A DNA stretch of 46,313 bases. It comes from an uncultured Rhodospirillales bacterium (GTDB lineage: Bacteria; Pseudomonadota; Alphaproteobacteria; Acetobacterales; Acetobacteraceae). Below, piece after piece: positions 8,576 to 17,887 of this stretch. The position numbers were made by a program, and so were the translations under genes. The stretch spans positions 1 to 46,313 of the forward strand of contig CAIYSR010000055.1 in the NCBI GenBank assembly GCA_903928895.1, given 5' to 3'. Below the pieces are notes generated by a model. It saw only the letters and a list, made by a program, of their open reading frames with translations, searched no databases and had not been told where the DNA came from. Each line of letters opens with the position of its first letter. The first letter of the stretch is position 1.

Positions 8576-8664
8576 AGATTCCTCCTCTTGCGCGTCAGAC
8601 CCGTCACCATAGCGCATCTGGTGCCCCTGGTCAGTCCCGGCCGCGCACCGCAGACTGGGAGGGG

Positions 8665-9921
8665 ATGGAAACGCGAGACATCACAACGCGGCACTTCGCG
8701 GCACCGGACATCGTGCGGCTGTGGGTGATCGGGGGAACCAACAATGTGGTTCGCTGGCTGGAGCTGCTGGCTTCGGGCCTGTTCACGTACGAGCTGACGC
8801 GGTCGGGCCTGATGGTCGCTGCGGTGACCGCCGCGCGCACCCTGCCGATGCTGATGTTCGGGGCCTTCGCCGGGGTGCTGTCCGAGGCGCTCGACCGCAC
8901 GCGCATCATGCAGTCCGGCATGGTGATCACCGCTTGCACCTCGGCGGTGATTTGCGGCCTCGCGGTCGCCGGTGTGGCGCGGCCGTGGCAGATCGCGTTG
9001 GCCAATTTCATCTGCGGCACGATCTGGTCGGCCGAGATGTCGAGCCGGCGGCGCATGGTGGGGGATCGTGCGGCGCCGGGGATGCTGTCGCGCGTCATCG
9101 CGGTCGACAGTCTTGCCGGGGCCTCGACGCGGATGATCGGGCCGCTGCTGGGGGGCGTTGTCTACGAGGTCGTCGGGCTGCCCGGTGCCTATGCGGTGAC
9201 GCTGTTGCTGAGCGTGATGAATTTCGTCCTCGCCTGGCCCCTGGCGCATCGGCAGGTGAGTCAGCGGCTGGCGCTGGGCGGCGCGGTGCGGGATCTGCTG
9301 GAGGGTGTGCGCGCCGCCGTCGGTATTCCGCAAGTGGCGGCGGTGCTGGCGGTGACGATCGCGATGAATGCGTTCGTATTCTGCTATTCGGCCTTGGTGG
9401 CGCCGATCGCGTTGACGCTGTTCCATGTCTCCAACGCCGAGGTCGGGCTGCTGGGTGCGGCCGAATCGGCCGGCGCGCTGATCGCGGGGCTGCTGCTGGC
9501 GCGCGGGATTCCGCGGCTGCCGGCGCGGACGATGATGATCGGCGGCTCGGCGCTGTTCGCCGCCTGCCTCGCGGTCATGCCGCTGATCCCGAGCTTCCCG
9601 CTGGCCTGTGTCGTCCTGCTGCTCGGCGGCAGCGGGACGGCGGCGTTCAGCAATATGCAGACGATGCTGGTGCTGGACGGCGCGCCGCCGGCGATGCGCT
9701 CGCGCATGCTTGGCCTGATCACCGGCTGCATCGGTACCGGCCCGCTGGGCCAGCTTCTGGCCGGCTGGCTGGCGGACACGCTGGGGCTGCGGCTGGCGGT
9801 CGAACTCGTGGCGCTGACCGGGCTTTGCGCGATCCTCGGCATCGGCTGGGTGTGGCGCCGGGCCGAGCGGCGGGCGATTATCGCAGCAAAAGCTTTAGCA
9901 GGTCATTCCACTCGGCGGTGA
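8665..9921 (+). CDS. MFS transporter (EntS-like exporter)
   Basis: A 418-residue membrane protein with about twelve hydrophobic segments. It resembles the EntS/MFS_3 group of drug and siderophore exporters: the first loop after the second helix reads AGVLSEALDRTRIM, and DRLAGAS-like wording occurs as VIAVDSLAGASTRMIGPLLGG. It sits in the inner membrane and probably exports a small molecule by proton antiport; the substrate is unknown. GGGAGGGG abuts the ATG. Its last 44 bases overlap the 3' end of the convergent small gene at 9878-10165. Confidence 0.85.
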   Translation: METRDITTRHFAAPDIVRLWVIGGTNNVVRWLELLASGLFTYELTRSGLMVAAVTAARTLPMLMFGAFAGVLSEALDRTRIMQSGMVITACTSAVICGLAVAGVARPWQIALANFICGTIWSAEMSSRRRMVGDRAAPGMLSRVIAVDSLAGASTRMIGPLLGGVVYEVVGLPGAYAVTLLLSVMNFVLAWPLAHRQVSQRLALGGAVRDLLEGVRAAVGIPQVAAVLAVTIAMNAFVFCYSALVAPIALTLFHVSNAEVGLLGAAESAGALIAGLLLARGIPRLPARTMMIGGSALFAACLAVMPLIPSFPLACVVLLLGGSGTAAFSNMQTMLVLDGAPPAMRSRMLGLITGCIGTGPLGQLLAGWLADTLGLRLAVELVALTGLCAILGIGWVWRRAERRAIIAAKALAGHSTRR

Positions 9922-10165
9922 AACCGCCGGAGGGCATGGCGCGCCCGGCGACGCCGTACCAGTAGCGGGCGTTGGCGAGGTCGGGCTCCTTGCGGTGCAG
10001 ATAGGCATGCAATGCCGCGCCGTCGGCATCGTCCTGCGCCTGGGCGCATTCATGGGCGCGGGCCCAGTTGCCTTTGGCATCCCACCACAGACCGGCGAGG
10101 GCGGGGGACAGGTCACCGGGTGGCGCGGCTGCGGCCAGGGAGGCGCGGAAGTCGTCCGGGCTCAT
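9878..10165 (-). CDS. Small conserved protein of unknown function (95 aa)
   Basis: A 95-residue soluble protein with WWDAKGNWARAHECAQ in the middle and ARYWYGVAGRAMP near the C-terminus. I remember this Trp/Tyr-rich pattern (WWxxKGxWxxAH, then ARYWYxxAGR) as a conserved family of alpha- and betaproteobacteria with no assigned function. Its start overlaps the stop of the upstream racemase-like gene by 4 bp (ATGA), so the two are translationally coupled. Its 3' end overlaps the convergent MFS gene by 44 bp. Confidence 0.8.
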   Translation of the reverse strand: MSPDDFRASLAAAAPPGDLSPALAGLWWDAKGNWARAHECAQAQDDADGAALHAYLHRKEPDLANARYWYGVAGRAMPSGGFTAEWNDLLKLLLR

Positions 10166-10812
10166 GGCGCGAGCAGCCGCTTGAGTTTGCGCACGGCGCT
10201 GTCGGGCGTGGTCAGCACTGGTTTTCCGGTGGCCGCCGCAATTCCCGGGGCGGCGCGGGCGAGGCTGAACTGGGCGAGCGCGATGACGTCACAACCGGCC
10301 ACGGCGTGGGCGGCGAGGGCGGCCTCGCGGTCGTGCGCCGGACCGTCGCCACGGTCGAGCGCGGTCAGTGCGGCGCTGGCGAGGCAAGGCTCCAGCCGCA
10401 GGCCAGGGGCGACGGCGGCGAACTCCGGAGGCATCGAGTCGAGCGTGGGGCCGAAGGTCGCGATCAAGCCGACATGGGCGGTCGGGCCGGCGGAGGCGAG
10501 AATCTCCTCGATCATGGCCTCGTTGGGCTTGAGCACCGGCAGCGGCGCCAGCAGCCGCGCGCATTCCTCGATGCAGGGTCCGAAGGCGGAGCAGGTGAAG
10601 AGGATGCCGTCGGCACCGCAACCGGCGGCGTAACGGGCCAAGGTCACGAAGCGCTCCGTCATGCGCACCGTGAGGATGCCGTCGCGGGCGAGATCGGCCG
10701 AGAGGCTGTCGTCGAGCAGGTTGGCCAGCCGGGCCTCAGGCCACAAGGCGGCGAAGGCGGTCTCGATCGGCGCGATGGAATGCTTGAGAGCGTGGATGAG
10801 GGCGATCCGCAT
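10162..10812 (-). CDS. Asp/Glu/hydantoin racemase-family protein
   Basis: A 216-residue protein opening MRIALIHALKHSI. The Asp/Glu racemase fold shows in the active-site cysteine region FTCSAFGPCIEECA and the second-half segment CDVIALAQFSLARAAP. In the latter, the second catalytic Cys of true racemases appears to be replaced (ALAQFS instead of a TxCTH-like motif). It may therefore be a decarboxylase- or isomerase-like member rather than an amino-acid racemase. It forms a two-gene unit with the 95-aa protein through an ATGA overlap and is divergent from the DedA-like gene 79 bp away. Confidence 0.75.
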   Translation of the reverse strand: MRIALIHALKHSIAPIETAFAALWPEARLANLLDDSLSADLARDGILTVRMTERFVTLARYAAGCGADGILFTCSAFGPCIEECARLLAPLPVLKPNEAMIEEILASAGPTAHVGLIATFGPTLDSMPPEFAAVAPGLRLEPCLASAALTALDRGDGPAHDREAALAAHAVAGCDVIALAQFSLARAAPGIAAATGKPVLTTPDSAVRKLKRLLAP

Positions 10813-10891
10813 GATTTCTCCGGCATGGCTTGACGTGGACCCAACATGAACGGTCTACCTGCGCCGATCAAACCCTAGGTAAGACCCGGCC

Positions 10892-11470
10892 ATGCTCCGC
10901 CGCTTCTATCATCGTGTCCTGGCCCTCGCCGCCAGCCCTCGCGCGCCGCTCTGGCTGGCGGCGATCAGCTTTGCCGAGAGCAGCTTCTTTCCGATCCCGC
11001 CCGACGCGCTGCTGGTGCCGATGGCGCTCGCGCGGCCGGAGCGGGCGTGGCGGCTGGCGGCGATCTGCACGGTCGCCTCCGTGCTCGGCGGCATTCTCGG
11101 CTACTATATCGGCTACGCCCTGTTCGACGTGCTGGCGACGCCGTTGCTGCGCGCCTATCACTACGAGGCGGCGTTCGCCCGTTTCAAGGACACCTATGCC
11201 GAGTATGGGCTGTGGGTGATTCTGGTGAAGGGGTTGACGCCGATCCCCTACAAGATCGTCACCATCGCCTCGGGGGCGGCGAGCTTCAATTTCCCGCTGT
11301 TCGTCGCGGCGAGTGTGGTGACGCGCGGAGCCCGGTTCTTCATGGTGGCGACGCTGCTGCATTTTTTCGGCGAGCAGGTGCGCGACTTTATCGAGCGCCG
11401 GCTGACGTTGGTGACGACGTTGGTTGCCGCGGGCATTGTGTTCGGCTTCGTGGTGCTGAAACTGATCTGA
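10892..11470 (+). CDS. DedA/YqaA-family inner membrane protein
   Basis: A 192-residue membrane protein. The DedA/VTT-domain signatures are present: FAESSFFPIPPDALLVPM near the N-terminus, and later LVKGLTPIPYKIVTIASGAA with the characteristic G-x-TPIPYK and following Arg (TRGARF). Such proteins are implicated in lipid-carrier flipping and membrane homeostasis; YqaA members are the short form. Four to five hydrophobic segments are visible. It ends 6 bp before the convergent EamA gene, with no terminator-like structure between. Confidence 0.88.
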   Translation: MLRRFYHRVLALAASPRAPLWLAAISFAESSFFPIPPDALLVPMALARPERAWRLAAICTVASVLGGILGYYIGYALFDVLATPLLRAYHYEAAFARFKDTYAEYGLWVILVKGLTPIPYKIVTIASGAASFNFPLFVAASVVTRGARFFMVATLLHFFGEQVRDFIERRLTLVTTLVAAGIVFGFVVLKLI

Positions 11471-11476
11471 CGGTTT

Positions 11477-12328
11477 TCAGCGCCGCTCCAGCATCCCCAC
11501 CGCCACCACGGCGCCGACGACGATGCCGCCGCCGATGAGTGTGTTGAGCCCAGGATCCTCGCCGAAGGCGAGCCACACGACCGCCGGCCCGAGCACGGAT
11601 TCGAGCACCGAAAGCAGTCCAGCGTCCGCGGCGGGGATGAGGCGCACGCCGGTGGTGAACAGCACCAGCCCGAGGCCCATCTGGAACGTGCCGAACAGCG
11701 CCAGCAGCGTCATCTGCCCGGGGGGCAGCGACAGTTCGGCGAAGGGCGCCGTGGTCACGCCCACGATCAGCAGCGCCAGCACGGTGGCTTCCGTGGTCGG
11801 CACATCGGGCCGCGCGCGGGCGAGCACGACGGTGATGGCGTAGCTGATCCCGCAGGTGGCGGAGACCGCGATCGCCCAGAGCGAGCCGAGATCAGGCGCG
11901 CCGCCGACGATGACGAGCACGCCGGCGAAAGACACGGCGATGGCGACGAACTTGGCCCGGGTGATGCGCTCGCGCAGGAACACGAAGGCCAGGGCGGCGG
12001 CGATCAGCGGGGCCGCGGCCTGGAACAGCAGCGCCGTCGCGACGCTGGTCAGGCTGAGCCCGTAGATGAAGGCGATCATCGACAGCGCGAAGCAGACCCC
12101 CATCGCCACGCCGGCGCTGCCGAGACGGCGGAAGCCGGCCGGCACCGCCCGCCCGTCGCGCCACAGCAGGTAAAGGAGAAGGGCGCTGGTGGCGTAGCAG
12201 GAGCGCCAGAACAGCGTGGTCCAGGGATCGATCGCCACCAGCCGCGCGAGAACCCCGGCGCTCGACCAGACGATGGTGGCCGCGGTGACCAGGATCGCGC
12301 CGCGGCGGTAGTTCGGATCGTGCGCCAT
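11477..12328 (-). CDS. EamA-family (DMT superfamily) transporter
   Basis: A 283-residue membrane protein with two repeated EamA units, about ten transmembrane helices in all. Typical wording is WSSAGVLARLVAIDPWTTLFWR in the first unit, FVFLRERITRAKFVAI at the end of it, and FGEDPGLNTLIGGGIVVGAVV at the end of the second. Members export amino acids and other metabolites across the inner membrane; this substrate cannot be told. It lies 13 bp after ruvX on the same strand, so cotranscription is likely. Confidence 0.88.
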   Translation of the reverse strand: MAHDPNYRRGAILVTAATIVWSSAGVLARLVAIDPWTTLFWRSCYATSALLLYLLWRDGRAVPAGFRRLGSAGVAMGVCFALSMIAFIYGLSLTSVATALLFQAAAPLIAAALAFVFLRERITRAKFVAIAVSFAGVLVIVGGAPDLGSLWAIAVSATCGISYAITVVLARARPDVPTTEATVLALLIVGVTTAPFAELSLPPGQMTLLALFGTFQMGLGLVLFTTGVRLIPAADAGLLSVLESVLGPAVVWLAFGEDPGLNTLIGGGIVVGAVVAVGMLERR

Positions 12329-12341
12329 GCGCCTCGGCGTA

Positions 12342-12809
12342 TCAGGCGGGCTGGCTCGCGTCGAGAGCGGACTGAAGCATATAGGCCGCGGCCATCTGGT
12401 CGACCCGCTCGGCCCGTTGCTGGCGCGTGGCGTCGGCCTCCGAGATCAGGAAGCGGTTGACCGCGGCCGATGAGAGCCGTTCGTCCCATTGGCAGGCGGG
12501 CAGGGAGGTGGCGGCGGCGAGGGCGTGGGTCCAGTCCCGCGCGGCCTGGGCGACGGGGCCGAAGCTGCCGTCCATTTCGAGCGGCAGGCCGACCACCAGG
12601 CCGGCGGCGTTCTCGCCATGGGCGATGCGCAGGATGGCCTCCGCGATGGGGCCGAGCTTGCCGCGCTTGATCTGCGAATGCGGCGAAGCCAGCGTCAGGC
12701 TGACGTCGGACAGCGCGATGCCGATGGTCTTGCTGCCCGGATCGATGCCGATCAGGCGCTGCCCTTGGGTGAGCCGGGCGCGCAGCGCGGCGATGTCGAG
12801 CAGGCTCAA
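12342..12809 (-). CDS. ruvX: Holliday junction resolvase-like RuvX (YqgF)
   Basis: A 155-residue protein of the YqgF RNase H-like family, involved in 16S rRNA 5'-end maturation (and proposed as a junction resolvase). The first catalytic Asp is in LIGIDPGSKTIGIALSD (Asp23), VVGLPLEMDGS is the second motif, and CQWDERLSSAAVN and ERVDQMAAAYMLQ supply the remaining acidic residues. It is near the gatCAB operon, separated by the PEP-CTERM gene; ruvX-gat proximity is common in this order as far as I recall. The upstream same-strand gene ends 10 bp away. Confidence 0.93.
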   Translation of the reverse strand: MSLLDIAALRARLTQGQRLIGIDPGSKTIGIALSDVSLTLASPHSQIKRGKLGPIAEAILRIAHGENAAGLVVGLPLEMDGSFGPVAQAARDWTHALAAATSLPACQWDERLSSAAVNRFLISEADATRQQRAERVDQMAAAYMLQSALDASQPA

Positions 12810-12819
12810 CCGGGCGGGC

Positions 12820-13839
12820 TCAGCCGGCGCGGCGGCGGCGGGCGGCGGCGAGTCCGACGAGGCCGAAGCCGAACAGCGCCATCGTCGCGGGTTCCGGCAC
12901 CGGGTCGTAGCCGGTGGACTGGAGCATCAGGAATTCGGGCGAACTGGTGCTGATGCCGAGCTGCAACCCGGGCGAGCCGAAGGCGCTCTGCACGTAGCCG
13001 GAGGGGCCGAGATCGGCATAGTCGGCGCCGGCGGTCTGGTTGAAGGCGACGATGCTGGTGGTGCCGCCGTCGAACGACAGATAGGACGAGTCGCTGCCGC
13101 AGTTGCTGTAGCTTGGCGTTCCCGGGGCGGAGTAGCGGTAAAGGTCGAGCACGCCATACCTGGAGGGGTTCAGGGCAGAGCAGGTCGGGGCGAACGTCCC
13201 GAGCGTGGTGGCGGGGCCGCCGGCGCCGAGCACTTCGTCGACCTCGTGCTGCACCAGGGCGAAGGCGTCGTAGGTGCTGCCGCTGATCGGGCGGAGGAAG
13301 TCGATCGGGGCTGAGTTGCTCAGCGTCACCACGCCGTCATAGGTGCCGATGCAGGCAGTGGAATTGGAATTAAGTGCTGTCGCACCGGAGGCATCGAAGC
13401 AGGGATGGGCCGAACTCACGCCGAGGCCGACGCGGAGCTGGGCGCTGGTCGCCCACACGTTGACCGAACCGTCGGCCCCGTTGCCGCTCGACAGATGGGC
13501 CAGGGCAACGGGCAGCACGGTGTTGGTCGGGTTTGTCGCGGAGTCGATGGCGAGCAGATTGGTGAAGTTCGCGTAGCTCAGCGTGTACATCAGGTTGCTC
13601 GACGCGGCGAGGCCGGTGCTGCCGAGCTTGAAGACGATGTTCACCGTGCCGGGGTCGGTGAACATGGTGCTGTAAACCGCCACTGCGGCGTTGATGGAGG
13701 CCTCGATGTCGGTCGCGTTGCCGGCGCCGGTGATTGTGCTGTCGAAATAGGGCACGACGGTGAAGGCCGCGGCCGGGGCGGCCGAGGCGGCGATCATGGC
13801 GGCGGCGGCGAAGCCAAGGCGGCGTGGAGCGAAGGACAT
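12820..13839 (-). CDS. PEP-CTERM-anchored zincin-like protein (NF038122-like)
   Basis: A 339-residue secreted protein. It has a signal peptide to about residue 25 (AASAAPAAAF). The central domain matches the family I know as NF038122 metalloproteases, with VQHEVDEVLGAGG at about 197-208. The zinc motif reads HEVDE where classic zincins have HExxH. The C-terminus VPEPATMALFGFGLVGL then RRRR (314-339) is a PEP-CTERM sorting signal, so it should be processed by an exosortase encoded elsewhere and may sit in an exopolysaccharide matrix. A 237-bp gap upstream separates it from gatC. Confidence 0.85.
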   Translation of the reverse strand: MSFAPRRLGFAAAAMIAASAAPAAAFTVVPYFDSTITGAGNATDIEASINAAVAVYSTMFTDPGTVNIVFKLGSTGLAASSNLMYTLSYANFTNLLAIDSATNPTNTVLPVALAHLSSGNGADGSVNVWATSAQLRVGLGVSSAHPCFDASGATALNSNSTACIGTYDGVVTLSNSAPIDFLRPISGSTYDAFALVQHEVDEVLGAGGPATTLGTFAPTCSALNPSRYGVLDLYRYSAPGTPSYSNCGSDSSYLSFDGGTTSIVAFNQTAGADYADLGPSGYVQSAFGSPGLQLGISTSSPEFLMLQSTGYDPVPEPATMALFGFGLVGLAAARRRRAG

Positions 13840-14076
13840 GTGAACCCGATTCCTGGAAAGCGACGGCTGTAATAGGATGCATTAAGCAAAAAGCGGACCA
13901 TCCCGCCAGTCACAACCATATCAGCGGCTTGTCGCTGCCGCGCGCGGCGCCGCGCGGCCGACTGTAAAGAATGCCGACAGCGCCGCCGCGCGGGCCGCGT
14001 TGAAAGAGGCGCGCGCCGCCGGTATGGTCCGCCGCCCGCCAGACCGGGGGCAGGCCTCTCAGCACAAGGGAACATC

Positions 14077-14364
14077 ATGTCGCTCGATCCCGCGACCGTC
14101 CGCCGCATTGCCCGGCTTGCCCGCATCCGGGTCGAGGAGGCGCAGCTGGTGCCGCTTGGCCATGAGCTCTCCGGCATCCTGAATTGGATCGAACAGCTCA
14201 ACGAGGTGAATATCGACGGTGTCGAGCCGCTGACCGGGGCCGCCAACATGGCGCTGCGGCTGCGCCCGGATGTGGTGAGCGATGGCGGCGATGTCGAGGG
14301 CGTGCTGGCCAATGCGCCGGATCGTGCCGGTTCCTTTTATGCCGTTCCCAAGGTGGTCGAGTGA
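14077..14364 (+). CDS. gatC: Asp-tRNA(Asn)/Glu-tRNA(Gln) amidotransferase subunit C
   Basis: A 95-residue Gat[18 protein letters not shown] opens it, [21 protein letters not shown] is central, and the C-terminal part ([16 protein letters not shown]) wraps GatA. GatC stabilises the GatAB complex that converts Glu-tRNA(Gln) to Gln-tRNA(Gln). AAGGG precedes the ATG. Its TGA overlaps the gatA ATG (TGATG), the first link of a tightly coupled gatCAB operon. Confidence 0.95.
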   Translation: MSLDPATVRRIARLARIRVEEAQLVPLGHELSGILNWIEQLNEVNIDGVEPLTGAANMALRLRPDVVSDGGDVEGVLANAPDRAGSFYAVPKVVE

Positions 14365-15845
14365 TGGTGTTTGATCTGACTTTGGCCGAGGCCCGCGCGG
14401 GCCTGCGCCGGCGTGATTTTTCTTCGCGCGAACTGACGTCTGCTTTCAACGGCGCCATTGCCGCGCTGAACCCGACGCTCAACGCCTTCATCACCACCAC
14501 GCCGGAGCTTGCGCTGCAGCAGGCCGACGCTGCCGACGTCGCGCTCGCGCGGGGCGAACACGGCCCGCTGACCGGCATTCCGCTCGCCATCAAGGACCTG
14601 TTCTGCACCAAGGGCATCCGCACCACCGCCGGCAGCCGCATCCTCGATCATTTCGTGCCGCCCTATGAAAGCACCGTCAGCGCCAACCTGCTGCGCGACG
14701 GCGCGGTGTTCCTCGGCAAGGCCAATCTCGACGAATTCGCGATGGGCTCGTCCAACATCACCTCCGCCTACGGCCCGGTGGTGAGCCCGTGGACCCGCAA
14801 CGGCGACAACCGCCCGCTGGTGCCCGGCGGATCGTCCGGCGGTTCGGCCGCGGCCGTCGCCGCCCGCCTGGCCCTCGGCGCCACCGCCACCGATACCGGC
14901 GGTTCGATCCGCCAGCCCGCCAGTTTCTGCGGCATCGTCGGCATCAAGCCGACTTATGGACGCTGCTCGCGCTGGGGGATCGTTGCCTTCGCCTCCTCGC
15001 TCGACCAGGCCGGCCCGGTCGCGCGCACGGTCGAGGATTGCGCCATCATGCTGCAATCGATGTCGGGCTTCGATGCCAAGGACAGCACGTCGGCTGATCT
15101 CCCCGTGCCCGACTTCCAGGCCGCCTGCAAACGCGGCGTCAAGGGCCTGCGGATCGGGGTGCCGCGCGAATACCGCTCTGACGACATGCCGCCGGAAATC
15201 GAGACGATGTGGCAGCAGGGCCTGGCCTGGCTGCGCGAGCAGGGGGCGGAGATCGTCGACGTCACGCTGCCGCACACCAAGTATGGTCTGGCCACCTACT
15301 ACATCGTCGCGCCGGCGGAGGCCTCCTCCAACCTGGCGCGCTACGACGGCGTTCGCTTCTCCAGCCGCACCGATGGCGCCGACCTGAACGAGCTCTACGA
15401 AAACACCCGCGGCGCCGGCTTTGGGCCCGAGGTCAAGCGCCGCATCATGATCGGCACCTACGTGCTCTCGGCCGGCTACTATGACGCCTATTATCTGCGG
15501 GCTCAGAAAATCCGCGCCCTCATCCTCAAGGACTTCACCGACGTCTTCCAGACCGTCGATGCCCTGGTGACGCCGACCGCCCCCTCGGCCGCCTTCGCCC
15601 AGGGCGAGAAGATGGACGACCCGATCAAGATGTATTTCAACGACGTCTTCACCGTGCCGGCCAATATGTCCGGCATTCCCGGCATCTCCGTGCCGGCCGG
15701 GCTCGACGCGCAGGGGCTGCCGCTCGGGCTGCAGGTCCTCGGCCGTCCGTTCGACGAGGAGACCGTCTTCGCCGTCGGCGCCGCGATCGAGCGCGCCGCG
15801 GGCTTCACCGCGGTACCGGGGATGCGGGCGGGAGCGGGCGCATGA
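14364..15845 (+). CDS. gatA: Asp-tRNA(Asn)/Glu-tRNA(Gln) amidotransferase subunit A
   Basis: A 493-residue amidase-signature protein that releases ammonia from glutamine for the GatB reaction. The Ser-cisSer-Lys triad is visible: Lys at about 77 in [23 protein letters not shown] at about 154-166, and the nucleophilic Ser in [12 protein letters not shown] near 178. [26 protein letters not shown] is the standard following block. The ATG at 14364 overlaps the gatC stop; the frame is open further upstream but that part is antisense-like to gatC. It overlaps gatB by 4 bp (ATGA). Confidence 0.96.
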   Translation: MVFDLTLAEARAGLRRRDFSSRELTSAFNGAIAALNPTLNAFITTTPELALQQADAADVALARGEHGPLTGIPLAIKDLFCTKGIRTTAGSRILDHFVPPYESTVSANLLRDGAVFLGKANLDEFAMGSSNITSAYGPVVSPWTRNGDNRPLVPGGSSGGSAAAVAARLALGATATDTGGSIRQPASFCGIVGIKPTYGRCSRWGIVAFASSLDQAGPVARTVEDCAIMLQSMSGFDAKDSTSADLPVPDFQAACKRGVKGLRIGVPREYRSDDMPPEIETMWQQGLAWLREQGAEIVDVTLPHTKYGLATYYIVAPAEASSNLARYDGVRFSSRTDGADLNELYENTRGAGFGPEVKRRIMIGTYVLSAGYYDAYYLRAQKIRALILKDFTDVFQTVDALVTPTAPSAAFAQGEKMDDPIKMYFNDVFTVPANMSGIPGISVPAGLDAQGLPLGLQVLGRPFDEETVFAVGAAIERAAGFTAVPGMRAGAGA

Positions 15846-17293
15846 GCTACGCCATCGAAGGCCGCACCGGCCCGTGGGAAATCGTGGTCGGCCTCGAAGT
15901 CCACGCCCAGGCCATCACCAAATCCAAGCTGTTCTCCGGCGCCCCCACCGCATTCGGGGCCGAACCCAATTCCCAGGTCAGCTTCGTCGATGCCGCCTTC
16001 CCCGGCATGCTCCCCGTCCTCAACCAGGAAGCCGTCGCCCAGGCGGTCCGCACCGGCCTCGGCCTCAACGCCCAGATCAACCTGGTCAGCCGCTTCGACC
16101 GCAAGAACTACTTCTACGCCGACCTGCCCAGCGGCTATCAGATCAGCCAGTACGAACACCCCATCGTCGGCGCCGGCCAGATCGAAATCCAGCTCGCCGA
16201 CGGCACCACGCGGCAGATCGGCGTCACCCGCCTGCACCTCGAACAGGACGCGGGCAAGTCGCTGCACGACCAGCACCCCACCAAGTCCTACATCGACCTC
16301 AACCGCGCCGGCGTGCCGCTGATGGAAATCGTCAGCGAACCCGATATCCGCAGCCCCGAGGAAGCCGGCGCCTATGTGCGCAAGCTGCGCTCGATCCTGC
16401 GCTATCTCGGCACCTGCGACGGCAACATGGAGGAGGGCTCGCTGCGCGCCGACGTCAACGTCTCCGTGCGCAAGCACGGCGAGCCGTACCGCACGCGCTG
16501 CGAAATCAAGAACGTGAACTCGGTGCGCTTCGTCATGCTGGCGATCGAGGCCGAGGCCAAGCGCCAGATCGAGGTCTGGGAGGGCGGCGGCACCGTCGAG
16601 CAGGAGACCCGGCTGTTCGACCCGAACCGGGGCGAGACCCGCTCAATGCGCTCCAAGGAGGACGCGCACGACTACCGCTATTTCCCCGATCCGGACCTGC
16701 TGCCGGTCGTGCTCGACGAAGCCTGGGTCGCCGAATTGAAGGCCGCGCTGCCGGAACTGCCGGATGCCAAGCAGGCCCGGTTCATCGGAGATTTCGGCCT
16801 CTCGCCGTATGACGCCGCCGTGCTGGTGGCCGAGCGCGCCACTGCCGACTACTACGAAGCCGCCGCCGCCGGGCGCGACCCCAAGCAGGCCGCCAACTGG
16901 GTCACCGGCGACCTCTTCGCCCTGCTCAACCGCACCGGCCGTACCATCGAGGACAGCCCGGTCTCGGCCGCCGCCCTCGGTGCCCTGCTCGGCCTGATCG
17001 CCGACAACACCATCAGCGGCAAGATCGCCAAGCAGGTCTTCGACATCATGGCCGAAACCGGCGAAGGCCCAGCCGCCATCGTCGAAGCCCGCGGTCTGCG
17101 TCAGGTCACCGACACGTCGGCCATCGACGCCGCGGTGGACGCCGTCCTCGCCGCCAACCCCGACAAGGTCGCCGATTACAAAGCCGGCAAGGACAAGATG
17201 TTCGGCTTCTTCGTCGGCCAGGTGATGAAAGCCATGGCGGGGAAGGGGAACCCGGGGCTGGTGAATGCGGCGCTGAAGGCGCGGATCGGGTAG
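15842..17293 (+). CDS. gatB: Asp-tRNA(Asn)/Glu-tRNA(Gln) amidotransferase subunit B
   Basis: A 483-residue GatB, the kinase and transamidase subunit that activates misacylated tRNA. Typical segments include [64 protein letters not shown] and the C-terminal YqeY-like helical domain ending [20 protein letters not shown]. The length is normal. It is the last gene of gatCAB; the CcdA-like gene follows after about 60 bp. Confidence 0.96.
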   Translation: MSYAIEGRTGPWEIVVGLEVHAQAITKSKLFSGAPTAFGAEPNSQVSFVDAAFPGMLPVLNQEAVAQAVRTGLGLNAQINLVSRFDRKNYFYADLPSGYQISQYEHPIVGAGQIEIQLADGTTRQIGVTRLHLEQDAGKSLHDQHPTKSYIDLNRAGVPLMEIVSEPDIRSPEEAGAYVRKLRSILRYLGTCDGNMEEGSLRADVNVSVRKHGEPYRTRCEIKNVNSVRFVMLAIEAEAKRQIEVWEGGGTVEQETRLFDPNRGETRSMRSKEDAHDYRYFPDPDLLPVVLDEAWVAELKAALPELPDAKQARFIGDFGLSPYDAAVLVAERATADYYEAAAAGRDPKQAANWVTGDLFALLNRTGRTIEDSPVSAAALGALLGLIADNTISGKIAKQVFDIMAETGEGPAAIVEARGLRQVTDTSAIDAAVDAVLAANPDKVADYKAGKDKMFGFFVGQVMKAMAGKGNPGLVNAALKARIG

Positions 17294-17354
17294 GTGTTGC
17301 GGCACGCATCGTGTGAAGCAATTGTGTGCTTTGGGAATGCACACGAGGTTCGCG

Positions 17355-17579
17355 ATGACCGACAAGACACGGGCCAACGTCTCCGTCGATGCTGGCCTGA
17401 TGCAGGAGGCCCGCGGCCTCGGCCTCAACCTCTCTGCGCTGCTTGAGGAGCGCCTGCGCGAGGAAGTCGCCCTCCGCCGGCGTGCGGCCTGGCGCGAGGA
17501 GAACCGCGGTGCCATCGCCGATGCCAACGCCTATCTGGCAAAACACGGCCTGTGGAGCGACGGGTTGCTTCAGTTCTGA
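17355..17579 (+). CDS. ccdA: Type II antitoxin, CcdA family
   Basis: A 74-residue protein: MTDKTRANVSVDAGLMQEAR is the ribbon-helix-helix DNA-binding N-terminus, and WREENRGAIADANAYLAKHG followed by LWSDGLLQF is the C-terminal arm that grips CcdB. CcdA neutralises the gyrase poison CcdB and represses its own operon. ATG 17355 follows GAGG at a 7-base spacing; an upstream in-frame ATG at 17337 would add six residues. Its stop overlaps the ccdB start (TGATG), the usual arrangement. The antitoxin is intact while the toxin carries a nonsense codon. Confidence 0.88.
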   Translation: MTDKTRANVSVDAGLMQEARGLGLNLSALLEERLREEVALRRRAAWREENRGAIADANAYLAKHGLWSDGLLQF

Positions 17580-17887
17580 TGCAGCGCGACGTCCATCTCA
17601 GTCGCCGCCCGTCGCGCGACGAGGCGCCTTATCTGTTGGACGTGCAGGCTGACCTCTTGGCTGATCTTTAAACCCGTGCGGTGGTGCCGCTGATCCGCGC
17701 CGAGATGTTCGGGCGGCGGGCACGCGGCCTTCATCCGCCATTCGAAGTCGGAGGCGAGATCTTTGTCATGGCAACCCACATGCTCGGCGCTGTTCGCCGG
17801 CTCGACCTCGGCGACATCGTGGCCTCGTTGGGCGAGCAGCGCAGCGTCAGCGTCGCGGCAATCGATATCCTGCTGGCCGGGGTTTAA
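17579..17887 (+). pseudogene. ccdB: CcdB-family gyrase toxin gene with an in-frame stop at codon 31
   Basis: The frame from ATG 17579 reads MQRDVHLSRRPSRDEAPYLL then DVQADLLADL and reaches TAA at 17669-17671. The same frame continues TRAVVPLIRAEMFGRRARGL and HPPFEVGGEIFVMATHM to TAA at 17885-17887. CcdB proteins read YLLDVQADLL...LDTRVVVPL continuously, so the TAA replaces the Asp/Asn codon before Thr-Arg. With readthrough the product would be about 102 residues, the normal CcdB length. No frameshift is present. Both the premature and the natural stop lie in the same 10-mer, TTTAAACCCG (17667 and 17883). The gene is probably inactive unless the base is a sequencing error. Confidence 0.85.

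Noticed and set aside
13840-14076. Possible small RNA or tRNA in the 237-bp gap before gatC
   Set aside because: No cloverleaf or clear promoter-terminator pair could be built; only GC-rich sequence is visible.
17681-17887. Separate short gene starting at GTG 17681
   Set aside because: It is the C-terminal part of ccdB in the same frame after the premature stop and has no ribosome-binding site.
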